This document shows positions 8,038-18,026 of a stretch of 64,000 nt of DNA, in pieces. The notes under the pieces are model-generated. The model was not told where the DNA came from, ran no database searches, and was given only the letters and a program-made list of their open reading frames with translations. Each line of letters opens with the position of its first letter. The stretch's first letter is position 1. This DNA comes from CAVUAF01 sp963739375 (GTDB lineage: Bacteria > Acidobacteriota > Terriglobia > Terriglobales > Acidobacteriaceae), in the NCBI GenBank assembly GCA_963739375.1, contig CAVUAF010000017.1:124001-188000 (forward strand), read 5' to 3'. The position numbers and the translations under genes are program-made.

Positions 8038-8733
8038 CTAACCTGGGCTCGCCAGTTTCTGCTCCACCACGCGCTCCGCGGCGGCAATGACGTCCTCGAT
8101 GGTCAGGCGGCTGGAATCAAGGATGACCGCATCCTCCGCCGGCACCAGCGGCGACGCCGCCCGCTCCCGGTCGCGGCGGTCGCGTTCCGCAAGCTCGGCC
8201 GCCACCGCCGCGGCCGCCTCATTCATGCCGGTGGCCTGCTGCTGCAGGACGCGCCGCTCGGCGCGCACCTCGGGATGCGCGTCGAGAAAAATCTTTACGT
8301 CGGCATCGGGAAAAACTTTGGTGCCGATGTCGCGGCCTTCCATCACCACGCCGCCGGCCAGGCCCATCTCGCGCTGCCGCGCCACCATCCACGTGCGCAC
8401 CTCCGGATGCACCGAGACCCGCGACGCCGCCTCCGTAACATCCGCCTCGCGGATACGCAGCGAGACGTCGCGCCCCGCGAGCAGCACGCGGTTACCCGCA
8501 GGCGAAGGCTGGAGCTGGATCAGCGAGCGCTCGGCCAGCGCCAGCAGCGCCGCGCCATCCTCGACGGCGACGCTCGTCTCCAGCGCCTGCAACGCCAGGG
8601 CGCGATACATGGCGCCGGTTTCGATGTTGAGGTAGCCGAGACGTTGCGCCAGGTGGGCGGCGATGGTGCTCTTGCCGGCGCCGGCAGGGCCGTCAATGGC
8701 GATCACCAGCCGGTGCTGTGGGGTGGCGCTCAT
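8038..8733 (-). CDS. cmk: Cytidylate kinase
   Basis: Cmk phosphorylates CMP and dCMP using ATP. The 231-residue protein has the P-loop IDGPAGAGKSTIAAHLA near the N-terminus, YLNIETGAMYRALA, the VVMEGRDIGTKVFPDADVKIFLDA block that binds CMP, and the lid RDRRDRERAASPLVPAEDAVILDSS. The start overlaps the stop of the upstream AlkZ-related gene by four bases (ATGA), so it is translated from the same message. Its last codons and stop lie inside sequence duplicated from the adjacent 43-bp repeat. Confidence 0.96.
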   Translation of the reverse strand: MSATPQHRLVIAIDGPAGAGKSTIAAHLAQRLGYLNIETGAMYRALALQALETSVAVEDGAALLALAERSLIQLQPSPAGNRVLLAGRDVSLRIREADVTEAASRVSVHPEVRTWMVARQREMGLAGGVVMEGRDIGTKVFPDADVKIFLDAHPEVRAERRVLQQQATGMNEAAAAVAAELAERDRRDRERAASPLVPAEDAVILDSSRLTIEDVIAAAERVVEQKLASPG

Positions 8734-9728
8734 GGGCGCTTTGTCCGCGGCGGCGCACCGCGGCGCGGGCTGCGTCCGCGGCGGTCACCGCGCTGCCCGG
8801 GACGCTGGCCCCGGAACGCCGCCGCACGGGCCGGCAGGGCGCGGCGCGGCACGGCAGGCGCGGCGGTTACGACGGCGGGCGGCGTGCGCTCGCGCCGCAC
8901 ATACGGCGTCCGCGCCGGCGTGAGCTGCACCAGCGATTTGTGGCCCACGGGAAGGAAGCTGAACTCGCGCGCCGCCAGCAGCGCGTTGACCGATTCCTTC
9001 ACCTTGGAGCGCGGCGCCAGGTGCGCAAAGAACTCGTCGATCTCCCCCAGTTCGGCCGCCACCACCGTAGCGAGGTACTGCGAGATCAGCCCCGAAATCG
9101 CGGCCGGAAGCGAGATCTGTGCCGCTTCCCGCAGCAGCTTCGGCGCCCAGCGCTGCGGCGAGTCCCAGAGCCGCCCCTGCTTTGCATCTTCGCCCGCGGG
9201 CACGATCCGCAAGCGCATCCATAGCTCACCCAGCGCCCGCTGCACCGCCGCCGCGGAAGGCTCGGCGCCCAGCCGCTCCGCCAGTTGCGTCTCCGCGATG
9301 GGGCCTTCCTTCTGGAACACGTTCCACGCCAGCTGCGCCAGGCGCGAGAGGTTCCCCGCAGCCGCCTGGGGCGTGTGCTCGGCGACCAGAGCGTGGAAGT
9401 AGGGAAAGACGCCGGACGCAATCAGCAGCGTGTTGTCCGGAAAAAGGTTGGACTCGAAGAGCAGCCTCTGGTGCGCCAGCCGCCGGGCCAGTTCCACGGC
9501 CTGCTGCGCGCGCGGATCGGCGAAGGCCTGCCGGGCGCTGGGCAGGGGCACGTCCTCACCGACGACCGCGCCGACCAACGTGGGCAGCAGCACCGCCGGC
9601 CGCGCCGGATACATCAAGCACATCCCAACGTCGTCGAGAAACGCGCGCGCGTCCTCGAGCGTGCGCACCGGCTCGCCGCTCAGGCGCCACTTGCTACGGC
9701 GAAGCTGCTGCAGTTCCTCGAACGTCAT
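8730..9728 (-). CDS. AlkZ-related protein (winged-helix type)
   Basis: A 332-residue protein beginning MTFEELQQLRRSKWRL and containing the conserved DDVGMCLMYPARPAVLLPTLVGA and FPDNTLLIASGVFPYFHALV blocks. A helical region that could be winged-helix (KEGPIAETQLAERLG) follows, then IDEFFAHLAPRSKVKESVNALLA. I recognise it as belonging to proteins annotated as AlkZ-related, distant relatives of the YcaQ/AlkZ DNA glycosylases; the activity is not established. The last 60 residues are an Arg/Pro/Gly-rich basic tail that could bind nucleic acid. It lies between mutL and cmk on the same strand. Confidence 0.6.
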   Translation of the reverse strand: MTFEELQQLRRSKWRLSGEPVRTLEDARAFLDDVGMCLMYPARPAVLLPTLVGAVVGEDVPLPSARQAFADPRAQQAVELARRLAHQRLLFESNLFPDNTLLIASGVFPYFHALVAEHTPQAAAGNLSRLAQLAWNVFQKEGPIAETQLAERLGAEPSAAAVQRALGELWMRLRIVPAGEDAKQGRLWDSPQRWAPKLLREAAQISLPAAISGLISQYLATVVAAELGEIDEFFAHLAPRSKVKESVNALLAAREFSFLPVGHKSLVQLTPARTPYVRRERTPPAVVTAAPAVPRRALPARAAAFRGQRPGQRGDRRGRSPRRGAPPRTKRP

Positions 9729-9734
9729 AGAGAA

Positions 9735-9788
9735 GTTGTCAGTTGCCGGTTGTCAGTTGCCAGCAGCCAGCAGCCAGCAGCCAGCAGC
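9735..9788. repeat. Word-run repeat between mutL and the AlkZ-related gene
   Basis: A run of related words fills the 61-bp gap: GTTGTCAGTTGCCGGTTGTC and so on, passing into CAGCAGC CAGCAGC units. There is no inverted arm here. It belongs to the class of degenerate word runs seen in many gaps of this window. Confidence 0.7.
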
Positions 9789-9789
9789 C

Positions 9790-11778
9790 TTAGATCCTTT
9801 TGAACGCGCGCTGAATGTCCTTAAGAGAATACCGCAAGAGGACAGGGCGGCCGTGGGGACAGGTCATGGGGCACTCGGTGCGGGCGAGTTCGCGCAGCAG
9901 CCACTCCATCTTGTTCTGCTCCAGCGGCGTATTCACCTTGATGGCGGCGTGGCAGGCGATAGAGGCGGCGATGCGGCCGCGCACCGCTTCCAGATTGATG
10001 GCCTGCTCTTCGCGGCGGCACTGGTCGAGCAGCTCGTGCAGCAAGCGCTCGATGTCGCCGGCCACGACGCCGGCGGGCGCGGTCTTGACCGCGATGGTGC
10101 GCGCGCCGAAGGGCTCGACCTCAAAGCCGTTGCCGCGCAGCTCGTCGCTGATGTCGGCGAAGGCCGCCTGCTGCGCCGGCGAGAGTTCGATGATGAGCGG
10201 CATCAGCAGCCGCTGCGACTCCACGCCGCGGGCGGCACGCTGCCGCAGTATCCGCTCGAAGAGCACGCGCTCGTGCGCCACGTGCTGGTCGATGATCCAC
10301 AGCCCGTCGGGATTCACGGCCAGGATGAACGAGTCGCGGATCTGCCCCAGGGGACGCAGCGACGAGAGCGAAAAGGGAGCGTCGCTCGCCTCGCCGGTCT
10401 CGGCGCGCTCCCCGGCGTCACCGCAGCCGCCGGCGAGCGGCGGCGCTTCCGGCAGGGTGATGGCGTTGCGCGCGGCGTTGGCCTCCACGCTGATGACGTC
10501 GCCAAAGCCGAGGCTTGCCGTCAGCGGTGGCGGCACGGGCGCGGTGAGCTGGAAGCCGGCTACATCCGCGGCGGTGATGCCGAGCGAGTCGTCGGGGGCC
10601 ATGGCCGTGCCCGCTGCCGGCGGACGCGACCCGGGGGTAAGCGCGGCGCTGGCCGTCGGGTTGGCGCTGATTTCAGCGACAAACTGCGGCACCGGCCGGG
10701 CCTTCATCAGCGCGTCGCGCACCGCCCCGCGCACGAAGTCGTGCACCAGCGACTGCTGCCGGAAGCGCACCTCCGTCTTCGCGGGGTGCACGTTGGCATC
10801 CACCTCGGAGTGCGGCATCTCCAGGAAGAGCAGCACCACCGGGAAGACCGTCGGCGGCAGGATGTTGCGATAGGCGTCGGTGAGCGCGTGCTGGATGAGG
10901 CGATCGCGGATCAGCCGCCCGTTGCAGAAGAAGAACATGGAGTTGCGGTTCAGCTTCTGCACCTCGGGGCGCGAAACCAGGCCATGGACGCGGAGTTCGC
11001 CGTGTCCGGGTGCGGCCGCAGCATCGTCGGGCTCGACGTCGGGCGCCGGCTTCCGCCACGGCGGAGGCGCCGGCAGCCCACTGCGCTCCAGCGGCATCGT
11101 GGCCGCCACGGCCAGCAGTTGGTCGAGCATCTCCTGCCCGAAAACCTGGTAGATGCGCTCGGCGTGCGTCCGCACCGGCGGCGCCACCAGCAGCGCGTTG
11201 GTCGCGCTGTGCAGCTCGAAGTGGCTTTGCGGATACGCCAGCGAGTAGTGCGTCACCAGCGATGCGATGTGCGAGAGCTCGGTGCTCTCGCTCTTCAGGA
11301 ACTTGCGCCGCGCCGGGATGTTGAAAAAAAGGTCGCGCACCGTGACCGAGGTGCCCGCGGGCAGGCCGGCTTCCTCGACTTTCAGGATGCGGCCGCCGGC
11401 GATCTCGATCAGCGAGCCGCTCGCCTCCTCCGGCGCCCGCGTTTCCAGCCGCAGCCGCGAAACCGAGGCGATGGCGGGCAGCGCCTCGCCGCGAAACCCC
11501 AGGGACTCGATGGCCAGCAGGTCGTCGGGGTCCTTGATTTTGGAAGTCGCGTGGCGCTCGAAGGCCAGCAGCGCATCGTCGCGCAACATGCCGCTGCCAT
11601 TGTCGGTGACCTGGATGAGGCGCTTGCCGCCGGCCTCCACCTGCACCCGGATGCGCGTCGCGCCCGCGTCCAGCGCGTTCTCCAGCAGCTCCTTCACCAC
11701 CGACGCGGGGCGCTCCACCACTTCGCCGGCAGCGATCTTGTTGGCGACCTGCTCGGGAAGCACGTGGATGCGGCCCAT
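9790..11778 (-). CDS. mutL: DNA mismatch repair protein MutL
   Basis: A 662-residue MutL. The N-terminal GHKL ATPase is complete: KIAAGEVVERPASVVKELLENALDAG, DNGSGM, RHATSKI, SLGFRGEALPAIASV. The C-terminal domain has the nickable-endonuclease motif DQHVAHERVLFE (family DQHAxxExxxxE, with Val in place of Ala), ACHAAIK and CPHGRP, so it should be an endonuclease-type MutL. ATG at 11778 (MGRIHVLP) is chosen; the frame extends upstream only through repeat sequence. No mutS is adjacent. Confidence 0.97.
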   Translation of the reverse strand: MGRIHVLPEQVANKIAAGEVVERPASVVKELLENALDAGATRIRVQVEAGGKRLIQVTDNGSGMLRDDALLAFERHATSKIKDPDDLLAIESLGFRGEALPAIASVSRLRLETRAPEEASGSLIEIAGGRILKVEEAGLPAGTSVTVRDLFFNIPARRKFLKSESTELSHIASLVTHYSLAYPQSHFELHSATNALLVAPPVRTHAERIYQVFGQEMLDQLLAVAATMPLERSGLPAPPPWRKPAPDVEPDDAAAAPGHGELRVHGLVSRPEVQKLNRNSMFFFCNGRLIRDRLIQHALTDAYRNILPPTVFPVVLLFLEMPHSEVDANVHPAKTEVRFRQQSLVHDFVRGAVRDALMKARPVPQFVAEISANPTASAALTPGSRPPAAGTAMAPDDSLGITAADVAGFQLTAPVPPPLTASLGFGDVISVEANAARNAITLPEAPPLAGGCGDAGERAETGEASDAPFSLSSLRPLGQIRDSFILAVNPDGLWIIDQHVAHERVLFERILRQRAARGVESQRLLMPLIIELSPAQQAAFADISDELRGNGFEVEPFGARTIAVKTAPAGVVAGDIERLLHELLDQCRREEQAINLEAVRGRIAASIACHAAIKVNTPLEQNKMEWLLRELARTECPMTCPHGRPVLLRYSLKDIQRAFKRI

Positions 11779-11785
11779 GGGAAAT

Positions 11786-11817
11786 CCAGTTTCGAGTTTC
11801 AAGTTTCGAGTTGCAAG
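11786..11817. repeat. Word-run repeat in the mutL / transketolase divergent gap
   Basis: A direct run of a degenerate word (CAGTTTCGAGTTTC AAGTTTCGAGTTGCAAG) begins about 8 bases upstream of the mutL start codon. It would lie in the mutL leader or promoter. Confidence 0.6.
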
Positions 11818-11899
11818 CGAAAACCGCGCCCCTTGAATCCGCGTTCCGCCCCCACTAAACTCAACCCTTCACTTCACTCTCGTCGGTCGGGGTCTCCGG

Positions 11900-12757
11900 T
11901 TGAACACTCTGGAACAGAAGATCGGCACTACGCGTGAGTTGAAGCGCCTGGCCAACCGCATGCGCATCGAGATCGTGCGCATGATCGGCGCGGCCGGCTC
12001 GGGACATCCGGGCGGCTCGCTGAGCGAGGTCGAGCTGCTCGCCGCGCTTTATTTCGGCGTCATGCGCCACGACCCCAGGAACCCGGAGTGGCGCGACCGC
12101 GACCGCTTCGTGCTCTCCAAGGGACACGGCTGCCCCGCGCTCTACGCCGTCCTCGCCGAAGCCGGCTACTTCGACCGCGCGCTCCTGCTCACGTTGCGCA
12201 AGCTGGGCTCGCCGCTGCAAGGTCATCCCGACAAGCGCATGCTGCCGATTCTCGAAGCGTCCACCGGATCGCTAGGGCAGGGGCTCTCGATCGGCATTGG
12301 CATCGCCCTCGCCGCCAAGCTCGACCAGCTCGACTACCACACCTTCGTCATGGTCGGGGATGGCGAAATCCAGGAAGGGCAGAACTGGGAAGCGGCGATG
12401 TTCGCGCCCTTCCACCAGCTCGACAACCTGACGCTCATCGTCGATTACAACCGGCAGCAGCTCGACGGCTGGGTGGCGGAGATACTGGATATCGCGCCGC
12501 TGGCCGGGAAGCTCACCAGCTTCGGCTGGCACGCGGTCGAAATCGACGGCCACGACTTCAACCAGGTGGTCCCGACCTTGGAGCAGGCGCGCGCCAACAC
12601 CAGCGGCCGGCCGACCGCCATTGTGGCCCACACAGTGAAGGGGAAGGGCGTCAGCTTCATGGAGAACAACCCGGAATGGCACGGCGTCGCGCCCAAACCC
12701 GACCAGGTGGAAGCGGCGGTGAAGGAACTGGCCGCGGCGGCGAAGGAAATTGAGTAA
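11900..12757 (+). CDS. Transketolase, N-terminal (ThDP-binding) subunit
   Basis: A 285-residue protein equal to the first third of transketolase. It has RMIGAAGSGHPGGSLSEVELLAALYF, FVLSKGHGCPALYAVLAE, GSLGQGLSIGIGIALAAK, and the ThDP/Mg motif VGDGEIQEGQNWEAAMFAPFHQLDNL, then LIVDYNRQQLDG. The start is a TTG. The partner C-terminal subunit is the next gene, and together they transfer two-carbon units in the pentose phosphate pathway. Split transketolases occur in many bacteria and archaea. The last codons and stop (Glu-Ile-Glu-stop) lie inside the left arm of an inverted word-run repeat. Confidence 0.93.
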   Translation: MNTLEQKIGTTRELKRLANRMRIEIVRMIGAAGSGHPGGSLSEVELLAALYFGVMRHDPRNPEWRDRDRFVLSKGHGCPALYAVLAEAGYFDRALLLTLRKLGSPLQGHPDKRMLPILEASTGSLGQGLSIGIGIALAAKLDQLDYHTFVMVGDGEIQEGQNWEAAMFAPFHQLDNLTLIVDYNRQQLDGWVAEILDIAPLAGKLTSFGWHAVEIDGHDFNQVVPTLEQARANTSGRPTAIVAHTVKGKGVSFMENNPEWHGVAPKPDQVEAAVKELAAAAKEIE

Positions 12758-12851
12758 TTGAGTGATGGGGTAATTGAGTAATTGGCGAGCTCGCCTGTGT
12801 CATCGTGGTTGTTTCAATTACTCAATTTCTCAATTCCCCAATTACCCAATC
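12748..12851. repeat. Inverted word-run repeat between transketolase subunit genes
   Basis: Left arm 12748-12785 is a run of AATTGAGT-like words. Right arm 12815-12851 is the same word reversed (CAATTACTCAATTTCTCAA and on). The interior contains CGAGCTCG. The left arm includes the stop codon of the upstream gene, and the right arm ends five bases before the ATG of the downstream gene. The whole could fold into a long imperfect AU-rich hairpin in the mRNA. Confidence 0.8.
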
Positions 12852-12855
12852 GATC

Positions 12856-13824
12856 ATGAGCACGATCCCGACAAAATTCGCACTCAAGCTGGGCGCAGCG
12901 ACGCGCGAGGCCTACGGGCAGGCGCTGGCGGCGCTTGGCGCCGAGAACCCGAACCTCGTCGCGCTCGATGCCGACCTGATGAAGTCCACCTACAGCGTCA
13001 AGTTCGGCAAGGCGTTTCCCGAGCGCTTCTTCACCTGCGGCATCGCGGAAGCCAACATGGTGGGCATTGCCAGCGGGCTGGCGCTCAGCGGCAAAATTCC
13101 CTTCGCCTCGTCGTTCGCCGTCTTTCTTTGCGACAAGGGCTACGACCAGCTGCGCATGTGCGTCGCCTATCCGCAGGTGAACGCCAAGTTCGTCGGCTCG
13201 CACGGCGGCATCTCCATCGGCGAAGACGGTCCCAGCCAGCAGGCCATCGAAGACTACGCGCTGATGTGCGCGCTGCCGGGCTTCGTCGTGCTCTCGCCCG
13301 CCGACGAGTTTGCCGCGCGCGCGCTGGTGCGCCGCATGGCGGAGCACGTGGGGCCGTGCTACATGCGCACTGGCCGCGCCAAGGCGCCCATCATCTACAG
13401 CGAAAAAGACGAATTTGAGATCGGCAAGGCGAAGGTCCACGGCGACGGCTGCGACGTCGCCATCATCGCCTGCGGCTTTGAAGTCGGCTACGCGCTCGAA
13501 GCGCAGGCGCAGTTGGCCGAGGAAGGGGTGCGCGCCCGCGTCCTCGACATGCACACCCTGAAGCCGCTCGACGAAGCGGCGGTCGCCCAGGCGGCGCGCG
13601 AGTGCGGCGCGATTGTCACCGCCGAAGAGCACGTGCTGGAGGGCGGACTGGGCGCGCAGGTGGCGCGCGCCGCGGCGCAATCGCATCCCGTGCCGATGGA
13701 GTTCGTCGGCGTCCGCAACACCTACGCCGAATCCGCCACGCCCGAGCAGCTGATGGAAAAGTACGGCCTCACCGCGCCCTTCATCGCCGCCGCGGCGCGG
13801 CGCGTGGTAAAACGGAAACCATGA
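12856..13824 (+). CDS. Transketolase, C-terminal subunit
   Basis: A 322-residue protein equal to the pyrimidine-binding and C-terminal domains of transketolase. It starts MSTIPTKFALKLGAATREAYG; VALDADLMKST, CGIAEANMVGIASGLALSGKIPF and GISIGEDGPSQQAIEDYALMCAL carry the usual pyrimidine-domain residues, including the catalytic Glu of GIAEANM. The C-terminal domain follows (IIACGFEVGYALEA, VLDMHTLKPLD). It works with the preceding gene. Its stop overlaps the next small gene by four bases. Confidence 0.93.
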   Translation: MSTIPTKFALKLGAATREAYGQALAALGAENPNLVALDADLMKSTYSVKFGKAFPERFFTCGIAEANMVGIASGLALSGKIPFASSFAVFLCDKGYDQLRMCVAYPQVNAKFVGSHGGISIGEDGPSQQAIEDYALMCALPGFVVLSPADEFAARALVRRMAEHVGPCYMRTGRAKAPIIYSEKDEFEIGKAKVHGDGCDVAIIACGFEVGYALEAQAQLAEEGVRARVLDMHTLKPLDEAAVAQAARECGAIVTAEEHVLEGGLGAQVARAAAQSHPVPMEFVGVRNTYAESATPEQLMEKYGLTAPFIAAAARRVVKRKP

Positions 13825-14018
13825 ACAGCGCGACGGAGACGCGGCTGGGCAGCCTGGTGGCCGCCGGCGGGATCATCTGGGCGGCGCACGTCTCGACCGC
13901 CGGATTCCACAACCTCTACACGCTGCTGCCGCTGCCCGCGGGGCCGCTCGAAGTAATCGGGATCGGAGTGCTGATCTGGCTGCACTCCAAGTGGCGCGGC
14001 TCGGTGCGGCTGAAGTAA
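13821..14018 (+). CDS. Small membrane protein of unknown function
   Basis: A 65-residue protein with two short hydrophobic stretches (LVAAGGIIWAAHVSTAGF and PLEVIGIGVLIWLHS). The ATG overlaps the TGA of the transketolase C-subunit gene (ATGA), which argues for coupled translation and supports it being real despite its size. I do not recognise a family. Confidence 0.6.
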   Translation: MNSATETRLGSLVAAGGIIWAAHVSTAGFHNLYTLLPLPAGPLEVIGIGVLIWLHSKWRGSVRLK

Positions 14019-14096
14019 GCACTCAGCACTTAGCATTTAGCCACAATGCATAGATCCTTCGGCCGCAAACCAGCGGCCTCAGGATGACATTTCTCT
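14019..14096. repeat. Word run plus CTTCGG...CCTCAGGATGACA hairpin element
   Basis: A short word run (GCACTCAGCACTTAGCATTTAG) is followed by ATGCATAGATCCTTC, a GGCCGC-aaacca-GCGGCC hairpin and CTCAGGATGACATTT. The outer frame matches the reverse complement of 1221-1270, but the inner hairpin is different. It lies between the convergent ends of the small membrane gene and thiC and may serve as a terminator. Confidence 0.7.
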
Positions 14097-14099
14097 TTT

Positions 14100-15557
<1,458 letters not shown>

Positions 15558-15588
15558 GAGGACTCCCCCTTCCACCAGTTAAGCCAAA

Positions 15589-15594
15589 ATTATA
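15589..15594 (-). promoter_or_regulatory. thiC -10 box
   Basis: A perfect TATAAT on the minus strand, about 32 bases upstream of the thiC ATG. The -35 would fall at the edge of the word-run repeat and is weak by eye. Confidence 0.5.
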
Positions 15595-15604
15595 CGACCG
15601 GAGA

Positions 15605-15999
15605 CGATTGCCGAACTGCCGAACTGCGGAATTGCCGAACTGAAGAAATTTGGTGATTGCCGATTTGGCGATTTGGTGATTGGAAGGCGGAGGAATTTAG
15701 TGATTGGGCGATTTAGTGATTTAGTGATTGCCGAATTGCCGAACTGCGGAATTGAAATCTCCTGAGTGGGGCCCTGGTTCGTGGTGGCATAGGGGTCCTT
15801 CGACTCGCGCTCCCTCGCGGCGACCACCCCAGCAAGCCAAAACCAGGCTCGCTGGGGACCCCGGCGGCGCTCGGTCGCGCTCGCTCAGGATGGCGAATCA
15901 GGAAAGCGGGGGGGAAATGGCACGGCGGAAGCCGTGCCCCGATGCTTCCCAGACGAGCAAAGGCGGCTCGTCTGGGGCACCCTTTCTTGGCAGCCCGAA
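15605..15999. repeat. Long composite repeat: word run plus 203-bp four-hairpin unit (copy 1)
   Basis: The part 15605-15754 is a run of two interleaved words, TTGCCGAACTGCGGAA-like and GATTTGGCGATTTGG-like. The part 15797-15999 is a 203-bp unit repeated at 18131-18333. It has an outer CCTTCGACTCG...CTCAGGATG frame. Inside are CCCCAGC/GCTGGGG (15827-15857), the perfect GGCACGGC-ggaa-GCCGTGCC (15919-15938), and the perfect 11-bp CCCAGACGAGC/GCTCGTCTGGG (15948-15976). No gene is supported in this 450-base gap. Confidence 0.85.
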
Positions 16000-16011
16000 T
16001 TGCCAAACATG

Positions 16012-17646
16012 TCAGGCGTGGACCAGGCGGCGGACGCGCCAGGCGAGCAGCAGAACCAGGACGATCAGCGCCGCGCCCCGGGCGTAGAACGCGGCTTCGA
16101 AGCTGGTAAACGGATGGAGTATCGAGTAGATTCCGCCGCCGAAGCTAAAGAACGTCCACAACCCGTCGTATTCAGCAACGCGTTCCGCGCGCATGTAGAA
16201 CCAGTAAGCAACGGCGAAGGGCCGGTAGCACAAGTACATCAGGGTGCAGGCGGCGAGCAGGGCGGGCGCGGCGTAGCGCTGCAGCCGCCGGGCCGGACGG
16301 CGGAGCCGCACCACGCGCGGCCAGAGGGCGAGCGCATCGGCCATCCAAGCCAGCAGCAGGAGGGCGGCGGAGAGCGCCGCGACGATGGAGCTGGCCATGA
16401 CGATGGAGGCGAGCCAGGCGTAAGTACTCCGCTGCGCGGCGAGGCTGGGACTGAGGTAGGACAGGCGCATATCCTCGATTTCCCGCAAGCGGTAGTCGAT
16501 AACGGCAGCTTCATCGGTGCGGCCGAGGGATTGCAGCAGGGGAAGCATGCGCAGGTAGGCCATGTGCTCCATGCCGACCCCTTGCCGCCAACCGCGGTGT
16601 GAGGTCAGGTTCAACTGTTGCGCGAAGCGAACCACGGTCCAGTACTGGTGTAGACGCGGCTCGGGGGGCAGGCGGTCGGCTTCGTCGAGCAGCAGCCCGG
16701 CGTACTTGTAGGCGTTGGACCAGGGGGCGGCGCCCCGTGGCATCATCGCAACGGCCAGAACCACCGGCTGGGACCAGTCGAGGCGGCGCAGGGCCTCGCG
16801 CGTCAGGTTGAAGGTGCGCTCGGAATAGTCGTCGTACACGGGCGCGGCAAAGGCCTTCTCCATAGCGGCGCGCCATTGCGTGTTGGCCAGCAGTGCCGTT
16901 TCATCGCGACGGATCCCCAATTCCGTGGGGCGCCTCGTCTCCAGAAAGGCAGCCCAGTCCGCCTCGACCAGGTAGACCGCGGCATTGTTCGGGTCCCACG
17001 CCTGGAGTTCAGCAGCGTGCGGGGCGAGGGCAGGGGCGGCCCCGGCAACCAACGGCGGCCGCCTGCCTTCGGGAGAGTAGGCGGGCAACCGGTCCCACGC
17101 GCTCCGGTAGGCCAGCGGCGCCCGGATCCAAGTGAGGCTGGAGTCGAGCGCAACGGCGCGATCGGCCCAGGCTTCGCGCTTGACCGGGTCAATGGCGCCC
17201 AGGGCGGCGAAGGCCAGGAGCACGGCATCGTGCTGCTGCTCGCCACGAGCGGCGATGGCGGACATGTCGGAGTGACCGTAGAAGGCGCCGGACCACGTCG
17301 CGAAGGCGACGCGCAGCGCTTGGCGAAAGCCGGGCACGAAGAGCAGGGAGAGAGCAAGCACCGCCATGGCGACGCCGGTCCAGCGGCGCGGAGGACGAGG
17401 GGCGCCGGCGAGCGGGTCGGCGGAGCCCAGCCAGTGCGCGCCCGAGCGCAGCCATTGCTTTACCAGGATACGCAGCATGACGGTGGCGCCTCCCAACGCC
17501 CAGGCCAGTGATTCCATCCGTCCGTGCACCGCGTCGAGTTCGGCCAGCATGGCCTCGCCCCAGGGTCGCGCGGCGGGCGCGAGACGCGGCACAAACCAGC
17601 GCAGCATCCGTTGGGACGTCACGTGGGCGGCCGATGGCGAGTTCAC
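16012..17646 (-). CDS. Large polytopic membrane protein of unknown function
   Basis: A 544-residue protein. The N-terminus (RWFVPRLAPAARPWGEAMLAE...SLAWALGGATVMLRILV) resembles the prefix found in membrane proteins placed behind PadR regulators. One helix follows near residue 95 (GVAMAVLALSLLFVPGF). A soluble region of about 270 residues lacks obvious motifs but is rich in Trp and Ala and tetratricopeptide-like in flavour. Several C-terminal helices complete it (WLASIVMASSIVAALSAALLLLAW, YAAPALLAACTLMYLCY, GAALIVLVLLLAW). The start is GTG, overlapping the padR stop by four bases. Function unknown. Confidence 0.75.
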   Translation of the reverse strand: MNSPSAAHVTSQRMLRWFVPRLAPAARPWGEAMLAELDAVHGRMESLAWALGGATVMLRILVKQWLRSGAHWLGSADPLAGAPRPPRRWTGVAMAVLALSLLFVPGFRQALRVAFATWSGAFYGHSDMSAIAARGEQQHDAVLLAFAALGAIDPVKREAWADRAVALDSSLTWIRAPLAYRSAWDRLPAYSPEGRRPPLVAGAAPALAPHAAELQAWDPNNAAVYLVEADWAAFLETRRPTELGIRRDETALLANTQWRAAMEKAFAAPVYDDYSERTFNLTREALRRLDWSQPVVLAVAMMPRGAAPWSNAYKYAGLLLDEADRLPPEPRLHQYWTVVRFAQQLNLTSHRGWRQGVGMEHMAYLRMLPLLQSLGRTDEAAVIDYRLREIEDMRLSYLSPSLAAQRSTYAWLASIVMASSIVAALSAALLLLAWMADALALWPRVVRLRRPARRLQRYAAPALLAACTLMYLCYRPFAVAYWFYMRAERVAEYDGLWTFFSFGGGIYSILHPFTSFEAAFYARGAALIVLVLLLAWRVRRLVHA

Positions 17647-17951
17647 GCCTCACCTCGCTCCAAAGCCGGGCGCAGTCGGGGCGCCGGGGCCGAGGTTTCG
17701 CCCACCTGCTCACGCGCCGCTTGCCGGCCCGCGCCCGTCAGGCGGTACATGTGGCGCGGCGGACGCCCCTCGGTTTCGGCATCCTCCCAGCGCGCTTCCA
17801 GCCAACCGCGTTCCGCGAGGCGCATCAGGATGGGGTAGAGGGTGCCCGACTTCAGCGCGGTCTCGCGGCTGAGGTCGTAGCCGTAGCGCCACTGCGCGGG
17901 GCGCTCCAGGAGGGCTTCAAGGAGGGAGAGGGTTTGGCGTGAACGCCGCAT
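17643..17951 (-). CDS. PadR-family transcriptional regulator
   Basis: A 102-residue winged-helix regulator: LSLLEALLERPAQWRYGYDLSRETALKSGTLYPILMRLAERGWLEA contains the PadR recognition helix (SGTLYPILMRLE-like), followed by the wing RPPRHMYRLTGAGRQAA. It is a short, PadR-s1-type protein without a long C-terminal dimer arm. It overlaps the membrane protein gene (GTGA) and probably represses their common promoter, which has a dyad in the spacer. Confidence 0.88.
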   Translation of the reverse strand: MRRSRQTLSLLEALLERPAQWRYGYDLSRETALKSGTLYPILMRLAERGWLEARWEDAETEGRPPRHMYRLTGAGRQAAREQVGETSAPAPRLRPALERGEA

Positions 17952-17985
17952 GGGAACCTGCCCTGTAAGTTAGTCTCTGGGCTAA

Positions 17986-18013
17986 AGTCTACATATATAG
18001 AGAATATTGTCAA
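17986..18013 (-). promoter_or_regulatory. padR promoter with operator-like dyad
   Basis: On the minus strand TTGACA (18013-18008) is followed after 16 bases by TAGACT (17991-17986). The spacer and -10 contain the imperfect dyad TCTCTATATATGTAGA (6 of 8 positions paired), placed where a PadR repressor would block RNA polymerase. Autoregulation is an inference. Confidence 0.55.
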
Positions 18014-18026
18014 GGGAAATTCCAGG

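Noticed and set aside
9430..11937. 835-residue plus-strand frame across mutL
   Set aside because: It is a shadow of mutL; the sequence is low-complexity and crosses an intergenic repeat and two gene boundaries.
15558..15700. TPP riboswitch upstream of thiC
   Set aside because: I could not find the conserved CUGAGA and related elements; the region is a word-run repeat.
15605..15754. Possible CRISPR-like or satellite array
   Set aside because: The units are degenerate 6-8-base words without constant repeats, spacers or cas genes.
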